Shown here piece by piece: positions 43,911 to 53,508 of a DNA stretch of 64,000 nt. Made by a program: the position numbers and the translations under genes. The DNA comes from UBA7703 sp034926785 (GTDB lineage: Bacteria > Bacillota > Clostridia > Christensenellales > CAG-138). How positions within the stretch are numbered: position 1 is the stretch's first letter; every line of letters starts with the position of its first letter. Where the stretch lies: positions 51,776-115,775 of the forward strand of contig JAYFQU010000017.1 in the NCBI GenBank assembly GCA_034926785.1. The letters are read 5' to 3'. The notes beneath the pieces were generated by a model. That model worked only from the letters and a program-made list of their open reading frames with translations. It was not told the origin of the DNA and did no database searches.

Positions 43911-44525
43911 TCACACCACATGTGTGTTGTCAAATCGATTGGCCTGATTGCGCAATTCGGGCGTACTTTGGATACGGCTGAGCGCCGCTTCCGTTATGGA
44001 CTGAAGGAACACGGCCGTCGGGCGGGAAACCCCCGTCTCCCCGCTGAAGCGTTCCGCGGTAAAACCCTCGGCACAGTATCTTGCGTGGAGCGGAACCAGC
44101 TTGATCTGGCGATTGGTTCGCAAAGCGTCCTCCAGGCACATCAACTCGCTATATCTGGTCTCGTTCTCCTCGTCGCTTGCGGCGCTGGCACGCTTTGCCT
44201 CGCGCCGCTGCGCCAGCCGGCTGCCAAGCGGCAGCAAGATTGCCAGCAGAATCAAACCGAACCCAATCACCTGCCAGGCGGTGATCGTTGCAAGCGCTGC
44301 CAGAAGCCCGCCGACGGGCAGAACAGCCGCGAGCCATACCCAACCATCCGCGCGCACATGCCTATCCGCCTTGATTCGCTCGATATAATCCGCAAGGCAT
44401 TTCTCGCAAACACCGCGATAGATCACACCTAAAAACGCCTCGCTGTCACTCAGGCGCGCATAGGCATATGCATAGTTCGCCGTACCGCCGCAAAGAAAGC
44501 ACTTAACCGCAATCGGCTGCTCCAA
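43911..44525 (-). CDS. Membrane protein with N-terminal zinc-binding cysteines, unknown
   Basis: 204 codons from TTG at 44525 (LEQPIAVKCFLCGG); GGGGTGG lies upstream and there is no in-frame ATG nearby. Cys9/Cys12 and Cys40/Cys43 form a CxxC...CxxC pair likely to bind zinc. Two hydrophobic segments (about 61-80 and 84-102) follow, then a charged helical cytoplasmic region. Not recognised. It stands alone behind the promoter at 44627. Confidence 0.65.
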   Translation of the reverse strand: MEQPIAVKCFLCGGTANYAYAYARLSDSEAFLGVIYRGVCEKCLADYIERIKADRHVRADGWVWLAAVLPVGGLLAALATITAWQVIGFGLILLAILLPLGSRLAQRREAKRASAASDEENETRYSELMCLEDALRTNRQIKLVPLHARYCAEGFTAERFSGETGVSRPTAVFLQSITEAALSRIQSTPELRNQANRFDNTHVV

Positions 44526-44824
44526 GCAATCACCACCCCTTCCGTGAGAAGGCACTGTTTGTCTACGCAATCGTTTGTTTCGTTAGATCTAAAAAATAGT
44601 GTTTAACCTGCGGTTTGCGTGTTTATATAATAGTAATATAACATATGACGGCCAAAATACAGCAAAAAATTGCGATCCTTGCTAAAATTCACATTTTGAA
44701 GGCTCGCATCTACGCGTGAAAGATGTTTTCCTAAATTGTTACACGATAGAAGCGATGAATAGCTGCAGTCAATGCAGGAACCGATATTCCCTACAAAGCC
44801 ATCCGTTCCCACCGCGCCGCCTTC
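44526..44824. other. AT-rich intergenic region
   Basis: 299 bases. It holds a minus-strand promoter, TTGGCC (44650-44655), 17 bases, TATTAT (44627-44632), for the zinc-cysteine membrane protein, and a long T/A-rich leader. A 69-codon minus ORF here has no family features and was not called. Confidence 0.5.
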
Positions 44825-45232
44825 TCACCGTTTGCTGATCAGGTGCGTGATGATTGCCATCGTCAGCGCCATTACCGCCCCGCGATGTGCCCAAAGCATG
44901 CCAGGCGTCCGCTTTTTGCTCTTAAACAGGATCGCTCCCAGCGTAATCGTCACCAGCGCAAGCCCGGCGGCAATTAGGCCGGTGACCGACACCCACTGGA
45001 AGGTAATCTGCAAGATCACATGCGTCACCATCACTGCCGCCGCACCAATGCCAAAGAAGCGATGGTTTTTGACGAGAAACTTCATAATCGACTGATAGAA
45101 ACCGCGAAAATCGTTTTCTTTCGGCAGCTTCATCACCCAGTTACGATTGCCCCATTTGATAAAAAAATTCAAAATTGCCGTGCCATACAACACGGCGGTC
45201 ACAATCCCCAGCGCCTTTCCGAGCAGGCCCAT
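44825..45232 (-). CDS. Four-helix membrane protein with two H-x13-H pairs, putative heme protein
   Basis: 135 residues, four membrane segments. His57 and His71 in HRFFGIGAAAVMVTH, and His116 and His130 in HRGAVMALTMAIITH, have identical spacing and both begin HR. That geometry is used by b-type cytochromes of the b561/b558 kind to hold heme between paired helices. Function is inferred; no family was recognised. A GGGGG Shine-Dalgarno precedes ATG 45232. It lies behind the ABC-F gene but after a hairpin terminator. Confidence 0.7.
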   Translation of the reverse strand: MGLLGKALGIVTAVLYGTAILNFFIKWGNRNWVMKLPKENDFRGFYQSIMKFLVKNHRFFGIGAAAVMVTHVILQITFQWVSVTGLIAAGLALVTITLGAILFKSKKRTPGMLWAHRGAVMALTMAIITHLISKR

Positions 45233-45318
45233 ATGATTTTCCCCCGTTCCTTATTTAGTATCAACTTAGCACGGTTTCAGCAGAAACACAAGCATGCAAC
45301 CCCCTGCCAAATCGGTGT

Positions 45319-45341
45319 AAAAAAACAGGATGCCGCCTGCC
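45319..45341 (-). terminator. Terminator after the ABC-F gene
   Basis: Minus strand CAGG-CGGCAT-CCTG hairpin followed by seven T. The short stem makes it only moderately convincing. Confidence 0.5.
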
Positions 45342-45371
45342 TTGCGACACCCCGTTCGGGTTATCTCTGAT

Positions 45372-46985
45372 TTAACTCCAAAGCTCCCGCATGCGCTTGA
45401 CATCTTCGTTGACGATGTATTCGTCATAGTTCTCGCGTTTGTCAATCACACCGCCGGGGAGAATCTCCATGATGCGGTTGGCGACCGTGGTCGTCACCTG
45501 GTGGTCATGCGAAGTAAACAGCATCACGCCGGTAAACTCCGTCATGCCCTCGTTGAGCGCGGTGATGGCCTCAAGATCGAGATGGTTGGTCGGCTCGTCG
45601 AGGATGAGCACATTTGCGCCGGAGAGCATCATCTTTGCCAGCATGCAGCGGTTCTTTTCACCGCCGGAGAGCACGCGCGCTTCCTTGAGCGCTTCCTCAC
45701 CGGAGAAGAGCAACCGGCCAAGCCAGCCGCGGATGGTCGTTTCATACTGATCCTTGGAGAATTGCCGGAGCCAATCCACCAGCGAATAGGTAACGCCATC
45801 AAAATAAGAAGAGTTGTCGCTTGGCAGATAGGACTGCGTGGTGGTTACGCCCCATTTGAAGCTGCCGGAATCGGGCTCCATCTCCTCCATCAAAATCTGA
45901 AACAGCGTGGTGCGCGCGAGCTCATCTTCGCCCACAAACGCGACCTTATCCCCGCCGCAGATGACGAAGCTGACGTTGTTGAGCACCTTGCGCCCGCCGA
46001 TGGTCTTGGTCAATCCGTTGACGGCGAGCACGTCGTTCCCTACCTCGCGATCGGGCTTAAAGTGGATGAACGGATAGCGGCGCGAAGACGGGGCGAAGTT
46101 GCCCATGTCGAGGTTATCAAGCATCTTTTTACGGGAGGTCGCCTGCCGGCTCTTGGAGGCATTCGCGCTGAAGCGCATGATAAACTCCTGCAGTTCCTTT
46201 GCCTTCTGTTCGTTTTGCTTGCGTTTATCCTTCTCCTGGCGCGCGGCGAGCTGGGTATATTCATACCAGAAATCGTAGTTGCCGACATACATCTGAATTT
46301 TGCCATAGTCAATATCCACTATGTGCGTACAGACCTTATTTAAAAAGTGCCGGTCATGCGAGACGACGATGACGGTATTCGGGAAATCGAGCAGGAACTC
46401 CTCCAGCCAGCGGATGGCGTAGATATCCAGGTTGTTCGTCGGCTCATCCAGTAGCAGGATATCCGGTTTTGCAAACAGTGCCTGCGCAAGCAGAACCTTT
46501 ACCTTATTCGGGCCGTCCAGTTCCGCCATGGACGACGTTTGCAGCGCGGCGGGCACGCCGAGGCCGTTGAGTAAAATCTCAACGTCCGACTCCGCGCTCC
46601 AACCATCCCGCTCGGCAAACTCGCCCTCGAGTTCGGCCAGCGCAATCCCGTCCGCATCGTCAAAATCCGACTTGGCGTAAAGCACTTCCTTCTGCTGCAT
46701 GATCTCATACAACCGCTCGTAACCCATGATGACCGTATCCATCACACTATAAGCGTCAAAGGCATAGTGATCCTGCCGCAGCACCGCGATGCGTTCGCCG
46801 GGCGTGACCACGATTTCGCCTTTGTTCGGTTCGATTTCGCCGGAGAGTATCTTGAGAAACGTCGATTTTCCCGTTCCGTTCGCACCGATCAGGCCATAGC
46901 AGTTGCCATTGGTAAACTGAACATCGACATGCTCAAACAGCGGTCTGCCGCCATATTGAAGGGATACATTGTGTGCGCTGATCAT
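45372..46985 (-). CDS. ABC-F family ATPase, YbiT/YkpA group
   Basis: 537 residues, two soluble ATPase domains with a linker (about 240-310) and no membrane part; such proteins act on the ribosome E site or as translation factors. Domain 1 has Walker A GANGTGKST and LLLDEPTNNLD, with an unusual signature (LDGPNKVKVLLAQAL). Domain 2 has FVGEDELARTT in place of a Walker A consensus, with signature LSGGEKNRCMLAKMM and LILDEPTNHLD intact. A weak second Walker A also occurs in other YkpA-type proteins as I recall them. ATG 46985; the HD gene lies upstream. Confidence 0.92.
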   Translation of the reverse strand: MISAHNVSLQYGGRPLFEHVDVQFTNGNCYGLIGANGTGKSTFLKILSGEIEPNKGEIVVTPGERIAVLRQDHYAFDAYSVMDTVIMGYERLYEIMQQKEVLYAKSDFDDADGIALAELEGEFAERDGWSAESDVEILLNGLGVPAALQTSSMAELDGPNKVKVLLAQALFAKPDILLLDEPTNNLDIYAIRWLEEFLLDFPNTVIVVSHDRHFLNKVCTHIVDIDYGKIQMYVGNYDFWYEYTQLAARQEKDKRKQNEQKAKELQEFIMRFSANASKSRQATSRKKMLDNLDMGNFAPSSRRYPFIHFKPDREVGNDVLAVNGLTKTIGGRKVLNNVSFVICGGDKVAFVGEDELARTTLFQILMEEMEPDSGSFKWGVTTTQSYLPSDNSSYFDGVTYSLVDWLRQFSKDQYETTIRGWLGRLLFSGEEALKEARVLSGGEKNRCMLAKMMLSGANVLILDEPTNHLDLEAITALNEGMTEFTGVMLFTSHDHQVTTTVANRIMEILPGGVIDKRENYDEYIVNEDVKRMRELWS

Positions 46986-47060
46986 GAATCTTTACCTGCT
47001 TTCCTGTAAAACAACCGCTATCATACCACATCGGGCCTAAAAGTCAAAGCTTTCTGCCTG

Positions 47061-47555
47061 TTATGCCGGAAGAAAATAGAGCGTGTCCAGCAATTCCAGC
47101 CCGGCTTTCGTGCGAAAGAGCTTTTCACGAACCGAACGGATCGCATCCTCACCCATACTCTCCTCATATGCATTGACGAGAAAGTCCGCCTCGACCAGAA
47201 TTTGATAATCCAACTCTTGAATGTTCGCGTAGGTGTGGTGATGCGCAATCAGCCAGCAGACACGCTCCGTGAGTTTCCGTCCAGCGCCCAGCGAGAGCAG
47301 CATTTTCTCCGCCTCCGGAGGCCCCTCAATCTGTTGATGTTCACCGGAGCAGTTGCCATATTTCTGTTCGCTGTTTCGAATACCGATGTCGTGTGTCAGC
47401 GCGGCAATCTCAAGAACCACCTGTGCGAAGGGCTCCAACCCTTCGCGCGCTCCTATGGCTTTCGCAAACCCGTATACCTTAAGCAGATGATTGATCCGCC
47501 GCGCATCCCCAGTGTTATAAAGCATCATTGCATATAAAACATCTTCTGTCAGCAT
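47061..47555 (-). CDS. HD-domain phosphohydrolase, unknown substrate
   Basis: 164 residues. HD-type metal site: His in INHLLKVYGFA, the HD pair in AALTHDIGIRNSEQKYGN and the later His residues in IAHHHTYAN, then VEADFLVNA with the last Asp. Small HD hydrolases act on nucleotides or phosphate esters. ATG 47555 has GAGGTGGG upstream and is preferred over a GTG three codons earlier. Monocistronic or co-transcribed with ABC-F, 75 bases away. Confidence 0.83.
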   Translation of the reverse strand: MLTEDVLYAMMLYNTGDARRINHLLKVYGFAKAIGAREGLEPFAQVVLEIAALTHDIGIRNSEQKYGNCSGEHQQIEGPPEAEKMLLSLGAGRKLTERVCWLIAHHHTYANIQELDYQILVEADFLVNAYEESMGEDAIRSVREKLFRTKAGLELLDTLYFLPA

Positions 47556-47662
47556 TCCGCCCACCTCGTTTTTGAATCACTTTTTTATTATTTTACTCGT
47601 TTTTCGCCTTAGCGTACAGCCGGCCCACAGCAGAAAGCATAAGCGGCATACATATAGGAATA

Positions 47663-47690
47663 GGAGGCGCAACCGATCCGGTACGCCTCC
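47663..47690 (-). terminator. Weak terminator candidate after the adhesin-like gene
   Basis: GGAGGCG/CGCCTCC arms 28 bases past the stop, with no T-run, so it may only be a stabilising hairpin. Confidence 0.3.
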
Positions 47691-47718
47691 CATTTGAATT
47701 GATCTTGTTCTTTAATGG

Positions 47719-50700
47719 TTATGCTTTGGGTTTAACCTTAATGCCAAGCACGGTCAACACAGCCTGCACCGCACCAATTCCGCCCATCAGCAGCGACCAT
47801 TTGTCAAACAACACCGCCTGATTCTGCATGTTCTGGGTGAGGATGAATGCGAGGATTGCGCCGATTGCCGGGGCCAGCGTGGAGAATCGAATCCCTGCAC
47901 GTTTCTTGCTCCTGACGCCCTCCATATCCTTGTTCTTGTTGAGGAGGCCGACCAGCATGGTGCCGGAAGCAAGCGCGGTGGCAATCGTCATAATCAGGTT
48001 AAAGACCGACCAGGTCGGCGCGGGCGCGGCTAACGGCACCGGCGCATCCGTAATATTTTCCAGAACGTTGGATGTACGGACCATGGTACCGTAAATCGTA
48101 ACACCGCCTACCGGCACAGTAGCGGGAATCACGCTCGTCCAGCCTTCAAACTGGTAGCCATCCTCTGCCGGATCGTCCGGAATCGGCATGGGTGCATTGT
48201 ACGGCAGGTTTGCGTAGGTGGCATACGGCGTTGCGCCATCCAGCCCGGTCAGCGTACCTCCGGTAACAACATAGCTTACCGTGTAGAGCTGCTGCTCCCA
48301 TTGCGCATAGAGCGTTACGGCTGCGGCAGGCATTACAAACACGTCACCCGGCGTATAAACCACGCCGCTGTTGGCTCCCGTTCCCCAGCCGAGGAACGTA
48401 TAGCCCGTTCTGGTGAAGGTGTTTCCGGCCACGGTAACATCGCCGAATGTCGGATAGAACCCTTCCGTATAGGTCGCGCCTGTTCCGCCGTTTGCCGAGT
48501 AAAGCACCGGCGAGATGATGATCTGCCAGACGGCCGCAAACGTCACGTCGTTGGCCGGCATTGCGAAGGTTCCTCCCGCAGCCAGCGTCTGTGTAGTGCC
48601 GTTGATATCCGTGGTGCGCCAGCCCATGAAGTTATATCCCGGGCGTACCGGGTTCGCGGCCGCGAGCGTAACGGTAGACGTAAACGGCGTGTTCAGGATA
48701 GCCGCCGGCATGTTGGTCACTTCACCGGCGGGAGCGTTTGCAACATACGTCGTATCGAATACGTCAAACGCCCAGACGGCGAGGAGATCATAGTTGCGAT
48801 CGACCGGCGAAATCACCGCTCCAAGCGCAATGTTGTCGCCCGTGCTCTGGTCCTGCCAGCCGGTCAGCACATATCCCGTACGCGTAATTCCGGTCGCATC
48901 CGCAATCGTTGCACTGCCGTGATAGTCAACCCACGCCGCAGCCGGAATCCCGATGACCGGATCCGTCGTGTTCGCGCTGTAGGTAACGCGCGGGCGAACC
49001 TTCAGCGTGCCCTCGGTGGGTTGGAGATCATAGTTGCCCGGAAGCGTATTTTGCTTCAGCTCCAGACCCACGATGGTGTTCGTCACCGTGCCGGGGTCCG
49101 TAATCGTTCCGTTTGCAGCAGGCGCTGCGAGGAATCCTTCGTCTAATACGAATCCATCGCCTCCGAGGGTGACGCCGGTGTTCGTCAGCGGCAGACCGTC
49201 ATAGTCCTTGCTGTCACTCTGCGAAGTGAGCGTGATGCTGCGCTGCGTAATCGTAACGTCCGCGGAGGAGAACGATGTCACATAGTTGGAGTTCACCGCC
49301 GCGACATAGATTGTCTTGCTGTCTTCAACGTTCTTCGCGGTCGGTTTCGTCGGCAAATATGTTGAGAGATCGGTTCCGCCCGTGATGTTATAGAGCAGGT
49401 CGGTTCCCTCCGTAATATTCGCGCTGGCGCCAATCGTTTGCTCGACTCCGTTATATAGGCCGCTATACGGCGTTGCGATTACTTTAAGCGCATCGGATGG
49501 CGTGATCGTCAACGTTCCTTCGTTTTTGACGATGTTGTAGTTGTTCAGGTTCGTATGCGAGTTAACCGACGGAACATTAATCGTGTTCGGCGTAGATCCA
49601 ACGTCCGTAATGGTCCCCGTCGCGGACGGATCCGACCGGAACCCCTGGGCGTAAATGAATCCGTCCCCGCTGACCGCCACGCCCGGCTTCGTGAGCGGCA
49701 TGCGGTCATATGGCTTGCTTGCGCCGTCGGAGGTCAGGATAATGTCCCGTTTGAGAATCGTCAGCGACGCGGTCGTATAGGCCGTTTCATAATTCGAGTT
49801 TACCGCAGCAATAGTAACCGTCTTGCTGTCGGCAACGTTTAGCGCATACGGTGCAATGATCGAATAATCGCCCGGATAAGCACCGCCCGTTAGGCTATAG
49901 TAGATCGTTGTCCCCGCCCACACGCTCGGTTGCGGCAGCAGGAAATGCGGCAGCCCGTCATACTTCGCGCTGTAGGAGTCTGCCGTGACGGTGAGCTTGT
50001 TGGACTTTGTCACCGTCAACGTGCCGTTTGCGGGCGTAAAGGAGTAGTTCGCTGCGCTCAGTCCGCTCACATTCGGGCGAATGGTATAAGAGCCCACCGG
50101 AAGGAAGTTGCTCACCGTTACGGGCAGATATCCGTAGGAATAACCATAGCTCACGCTGCCGGAGATCGCCACGGTACCTGCGGTTTCTCCATTCACGAAC
50201 CCGGCGTACGTCACGGCCTCCGCGGGTGCGAGCGTGTTCGTGTCGCCATAGGTCATGCTGCGGTCCCCCGCGGTAACCGTCAGAACCGCCTTTTTAACGG
50301 TCAGCGTGCCTTCATTGGTCTTAATGGTATAGTTTTCTGCAAGTGTTGTGTCCGCATTCAACGCGGGAACCACGATGGTATTCTTTGTGCTGCCGGCATT
50401 CGTGATGGAACCGCTTGCAACCGGTGTTTCCACAAAGCCTTCTCCGTTGACAAAGCCGTTTCCTGTCTGGTTCACCACGGTGCTGGTCAACGGCGTGCCA
50501 TCATAGGTTTTGTTCGCGCTTTGCGAAGAAAGGTTGATGGTGCGCGGGGTGATGGTCACCCTTGCCGAACCAAACGCCGTCACGTAGTTTGCGTTCACTG
50601 CGGCAACGTAGATGATTTTACTCTCGCTGACGTTTTTCGCCGTAGGCTTCACGCTGGAGTATTGGCTCAGGTTGGTTCCGCCCGACGTGCTGTACAGGAA

Positions 50701-51474
50701 GCTCGTTCCCGCAGGCACATTTGTGGAGACGCCAACCGTCTGCGCCACTCCGTTATACATGCCGTTATAAGGAGTTACCGTCACCCGAAGTCCGCTGGCG
50801 AGGTTCACGGTCAGCGTGCCGTCCGCCGAAACAAAGGTGTAGTTCTCCGCCGTCAAGCCACTGACGACCGGCCGAATCGTATAGAAACCGGCGGGAAGCG
50901 TCGTGCTCACAGTCACAGGCGTCGTTCCCTGCAGGTAGGTGTAGCTTACGGAACCGCCGATCCCCGCCGTCGCCGCAGTTTCACCATTGACAAAGCCGGA
51001 ATAGACGACCGACGCTGTCGCAGGGGTAAGTGATCCCAGGTTGCCATATGTCATGCTGCGGTTGCCGGCTGTTGCGGTCAAGACCGCTTTTTCGATCTTC
51101 AGCTTGCCGGTCACATAGATGACATTGTAGTGATTGGTGACGTCATTGCCCAGGCCGTCCCTGATGACAAGGGCGCCCTGATTCGAGAAGTCCGCCGTAT
51201 ACTCGCCCGCCTTGGTTCCCTTGGCTCCCGCGGTCAGGTCTCCAAATGTTAGATTGCTGATCGAGCTGGTAAACCCGGAAACGCTCTGCTCTTTCCCGTT
51301 ATATGTCACGGTCAGGCCTTTGGACGTCAGGGTTAGATCGATCTGCTTCTCCCAGTGCGCTGTAAAGCTTTTATCCCCCGTTGATCCGCTTGGGATACGA
51401 TCCGTCTCCGTCCAGCCCGTGAAATAATAGCCGGGGCGCGAAGGATCCGCCAGTACGATCAACCCGCTGTTCAC
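47719..51474 (-). pseudogene. C-terminal part of the giant MBG/InlB-repeat surface protein
   Basis: Same reading frame as the 51583-53508 gene and separated from it only by one TGA; codons 51582-51475 between them read on smoothly (TGPKTFTAKW). The nominal start at 51474 is a GTG (Val) without a ribosome-binding site, so this is probably the continuation of one gene rather than its own. 1251 residues: alternating MBG modules (LTVTAGDRSMTYGDTNTLA and three YNG/YDG-type units), then InlB-type repeats (YSANGGTGATYTEGF, FLGWGTGA), and three hydrophobic segments at the end (FNLIMTIATALASGTMLVGLL, APAIGAILAFILT, last 25 residues) that could anchor it. No LPxTG. A surface protein or adhesin is inferred. 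Confidence 0.75.
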
Positions 51475-51557
51475 CGTATAGGTTTTCGGATTTGCATCGC
51501 TGTTGATGCCGTGATCCAGATTATACTCAATATTGTATATGATCGGATCAGACCACT

Positions 51558-52240
51558 TCGCCGTAAATGTCTTGGGTCCGGTTCAACCGAGCGGGATGCT
51601 GTTCCCCTCAACCCAGCCGTCGAACGAATAGCCATCCCTTGTCGGGTTCTGCAGCGTGATTGCGTCCAATACGGTGTAGTATGCGGGGTTCGCTCCCGCG
51701 TTGCTTCCGCCGGCGCCCAGGACATAGGTAATCGGGTACTGCAGCGGAGCGGACCAGTTCGCGGTAAACGTCCTCGGCCCGGTCGAATTCGCCGGAATGG
51801 TATTCCCCTCCGTCCAGTTGATGAAGTTATATCCCAACTTGGTCGGATTCTTGATTGTGATGAGCCCGCTCTCAATGGTGTAGCTTTCCGGATTTTCCGT
51901 GTTGTTTACACCGTCTTTGAGTATATAGGTAATCACATAAGAAGCCGGGAGCCACTTCGCCGTGAACGTCTTGGGTCCGGTTGAACCGAGCGGGATACTG
52001 TTCCCCTCAACCCAGCCGTTAAACGAATAGCCGCTCCTTGTCGGGTTCTGCAGCGTGATTGCGTCCAGTACGGTGTAGTATGCGGGGTTCGCTCCCGCGT
52101 TGCTTCCGCCGGCGCCCAGAACATAGGTAATCGGGTACTGCAGCGGAGCGGACCAGTTCGCGGTAAACGTCTTGTCGCCGGTCGAATTCGCCGGAATGGT
52201 ATTCCCCTCCGTCCAGTTGATGAAGTTATATCCCAACTTG
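51558..52240. repeat. Two direct repeats of about 285 bp, period 399 bp
   Basis: 51558-51838 and 51957-52237 are near identical and encode the 133-residue InlB-type unit (VLGAGGSNAGANPAYYTVLD). The two differ at scattered positions, among them C51584, which makes the in-frame TGA. A further 18-bp tandem pair at about 53167-53202 encodes ITPEVS twice. Confidence 0.85.
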
Positions 52241-53508
52241 GTCGGCGGAAGGATCGTAATCGCACTGTTCTGTTTAACATAGGTAGTGGGATTACCTGGG
52301 TTGTTCGCGCCTCCATTCAACACATATGTGATTGAGTAAACTGTGTAAACGGGGGCATTATTCTTGAAATGAATTTCTACATTATAGATATTTGATGAAC
52401 CTTGTTGTTGAAGAGTAGGGTTAGCAAGAAGGTTCGCATTCGCGTTAGTAGGATCATATCCAAGCGCATAATCCGTCCCTAAAGCGTTTACTAGATTGGA
52501 TTGATTGTCACTAAGATAATTAGCAATCTGGTTATCGCTGACATTATTCAGGGTGATTTCCGAAATCAGCTCAGCCTGCTTGCCGTTCCCGAGATAAATC
52601 TTAACATTGATGATGTTGTAGTGTCTCCAAGCCGCCGTGAGCGTCACAGCGTTGCCAGGCATCGTGAATGTGCCGCCCGGCGCAAAGGCCTGGGCCGACC
52701 CGGTCACGTCGCTTGTCGTCCAGTTGACGAACGCATACTCGGCACGCACGGGCACGGCGCTCGGAATGGTGTATGTTGAGCCAACCGCAACCGCGGTCTC
52801 GTTGGTCGGAAGCCCGGTCACGCCGGTCGCGCCGGCATCGTAATTCACCGCAAAGGTTGTCACCGGAGCCGGTGCCATAAGCGCCCTCGCCATCAGAGGT
52901 TGCACTTCGCCGAACACCGCGTTGAGCGTCAGATTTCCGACGACCGGTAAAAAGAAGTCATATGGCGTCTGATCCGCAGCGCTCCAATAGAGGAAAGCCA
53001 TGTTTTCAAATTGCGGATCTTCCGGCGCTGCAGGATTGCTTGGCTCCGAGGCAAGATCGCCTTGCGTCACCAGCTGCGTCAGATCATCGTCCACTACTCC
53101 GTTGATCACGAACTGAACGGTGAATTTCTGAGGTTCCGGCGACACGGAAGGATCCGGGCTAACGCTCACCTCCGGGGTAATGCTCACCTCCGGGGTAATG
53201 CTGGCATTCGGATCGGGCGTTACCTGCGGAACTTCGCCTACCACAGGTGGAATGCTATCCGTTGGAGCCGCGTTCGGATCCGGGGTCGGGGTCGCATTCG
53301 GCCCCTGCCCTGAGGCGGTAGCACTCACCATCGGCGTAGGAGTCGCCGAAGTATCGTCCCCTCCCGCACGCTTAGCGGCAGCGTTTTCCCCCGGCTGATT
53401 GGACGGAGGATTTTCTGCCGTCGCCAATGCGGACTGAGGCAGAAGCGCCAAAATCATCAAGGCGCATAGTATAAGGCTGAGAGCCTTTGAAAAACGCGAT
53501 TTTTTCAT
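51583..53508 (-). CDS. N-terminal part of the giant surface protein, ended by an in-frame TGA
   Basis: 641 residues. Signal peptide (LSLILCALMILALLPQSALA), a Pro/Thr/Ser spacer with TPDPNA and ITPEVS repeats (35-125), an FIVIN/InlB-like region and then 65-70-residue InlB B-repeats (YVLNGGANNPGNPTTYVKQN, LGYNFINWTEGNTIP). It ends at TGA 51585-51583, where the sister repeat reads TCA (Ser) in SIPLGSTGPK. Everything after it continues in frame to 47719, so the intended protein is about 1929 residues. AGGAGGAATCAATT precedes ATG 53508. Exported; probably adhesin-like. Confidence 0.88.
   Translation of the reverse strand: MKKSRFSKALSLILCALMILALLPQSALATAENPPSNQPGENAAAKRAGGDDTSATPTPMVSATASGQGPNATPTPDPNAAPTDSIPPVVGEVPQVTPDPNASITPEVSITPEVSVSPDPSVSPEPQKFTVQFVINGVVDDDLTQLVTQGDLASEPSNPAAPEDPQFENMAFLYWSAADQTPYDFFLPVVGNLTLNAVFGEVQPLMARALMAPAPVTTFAVNYDAGATGVTGLPTNETAVAVGSTYTIPSAVPVRAEYAFVNWTTSDVTGSAQAFAPGGTFTMPGNAVTLTAAWRHYNIINVKIYLGNGKQAELISEITLNNVSDNQIANYLSDNQSNLVNALGTDYALGYDPTNANANLLANPTLQQQGSSNIYNVEIHFKNNAPVYTVYSITYVLNGGANNPGNPTTYVKQNSAITILPPTKLGYNFINWTEGNTIPANSTGDKTFTANWSAPLQYPITYVLGAGGSNAGANPAYYTVLDAITLQNPTRSGYSFNGWVEGNSIPLGSTGPKTFTAKWLPASYVITYILKDGVNNTENPESYTIESGLITIKNPTKLGYNFINWTEGNTIPANSTGPRTFTANWSAPLQYPITYVLGAGGSNAGANPAYYTVLDAITLQNPTRDGYSFDGWVEGNSIPLG

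Noticed and set aside
44603..44812. 69-codon minus ORF in an AT-rich gap
   Set aside because: Covers the promoter of the zinc-cysteine membrane gene; composition looks non-coding.
45330..46343. 337-codon plus ORF opposite the ABC-F gene
   Set aside because: Antisense shadow of an intact ABC-F ATPase.
51475..51582. Frameshift between the two halves of the surface protein
   Set aside because: The two parts are in the same frame (distance divisible by three); only a TGA separates them.
53138..53205. Short tandem repeats considered as a CRISPR or VNTR locus
   Set aside because: They encode the ITPEVS spacer of the surface protein; no spacers of CRISPR type.
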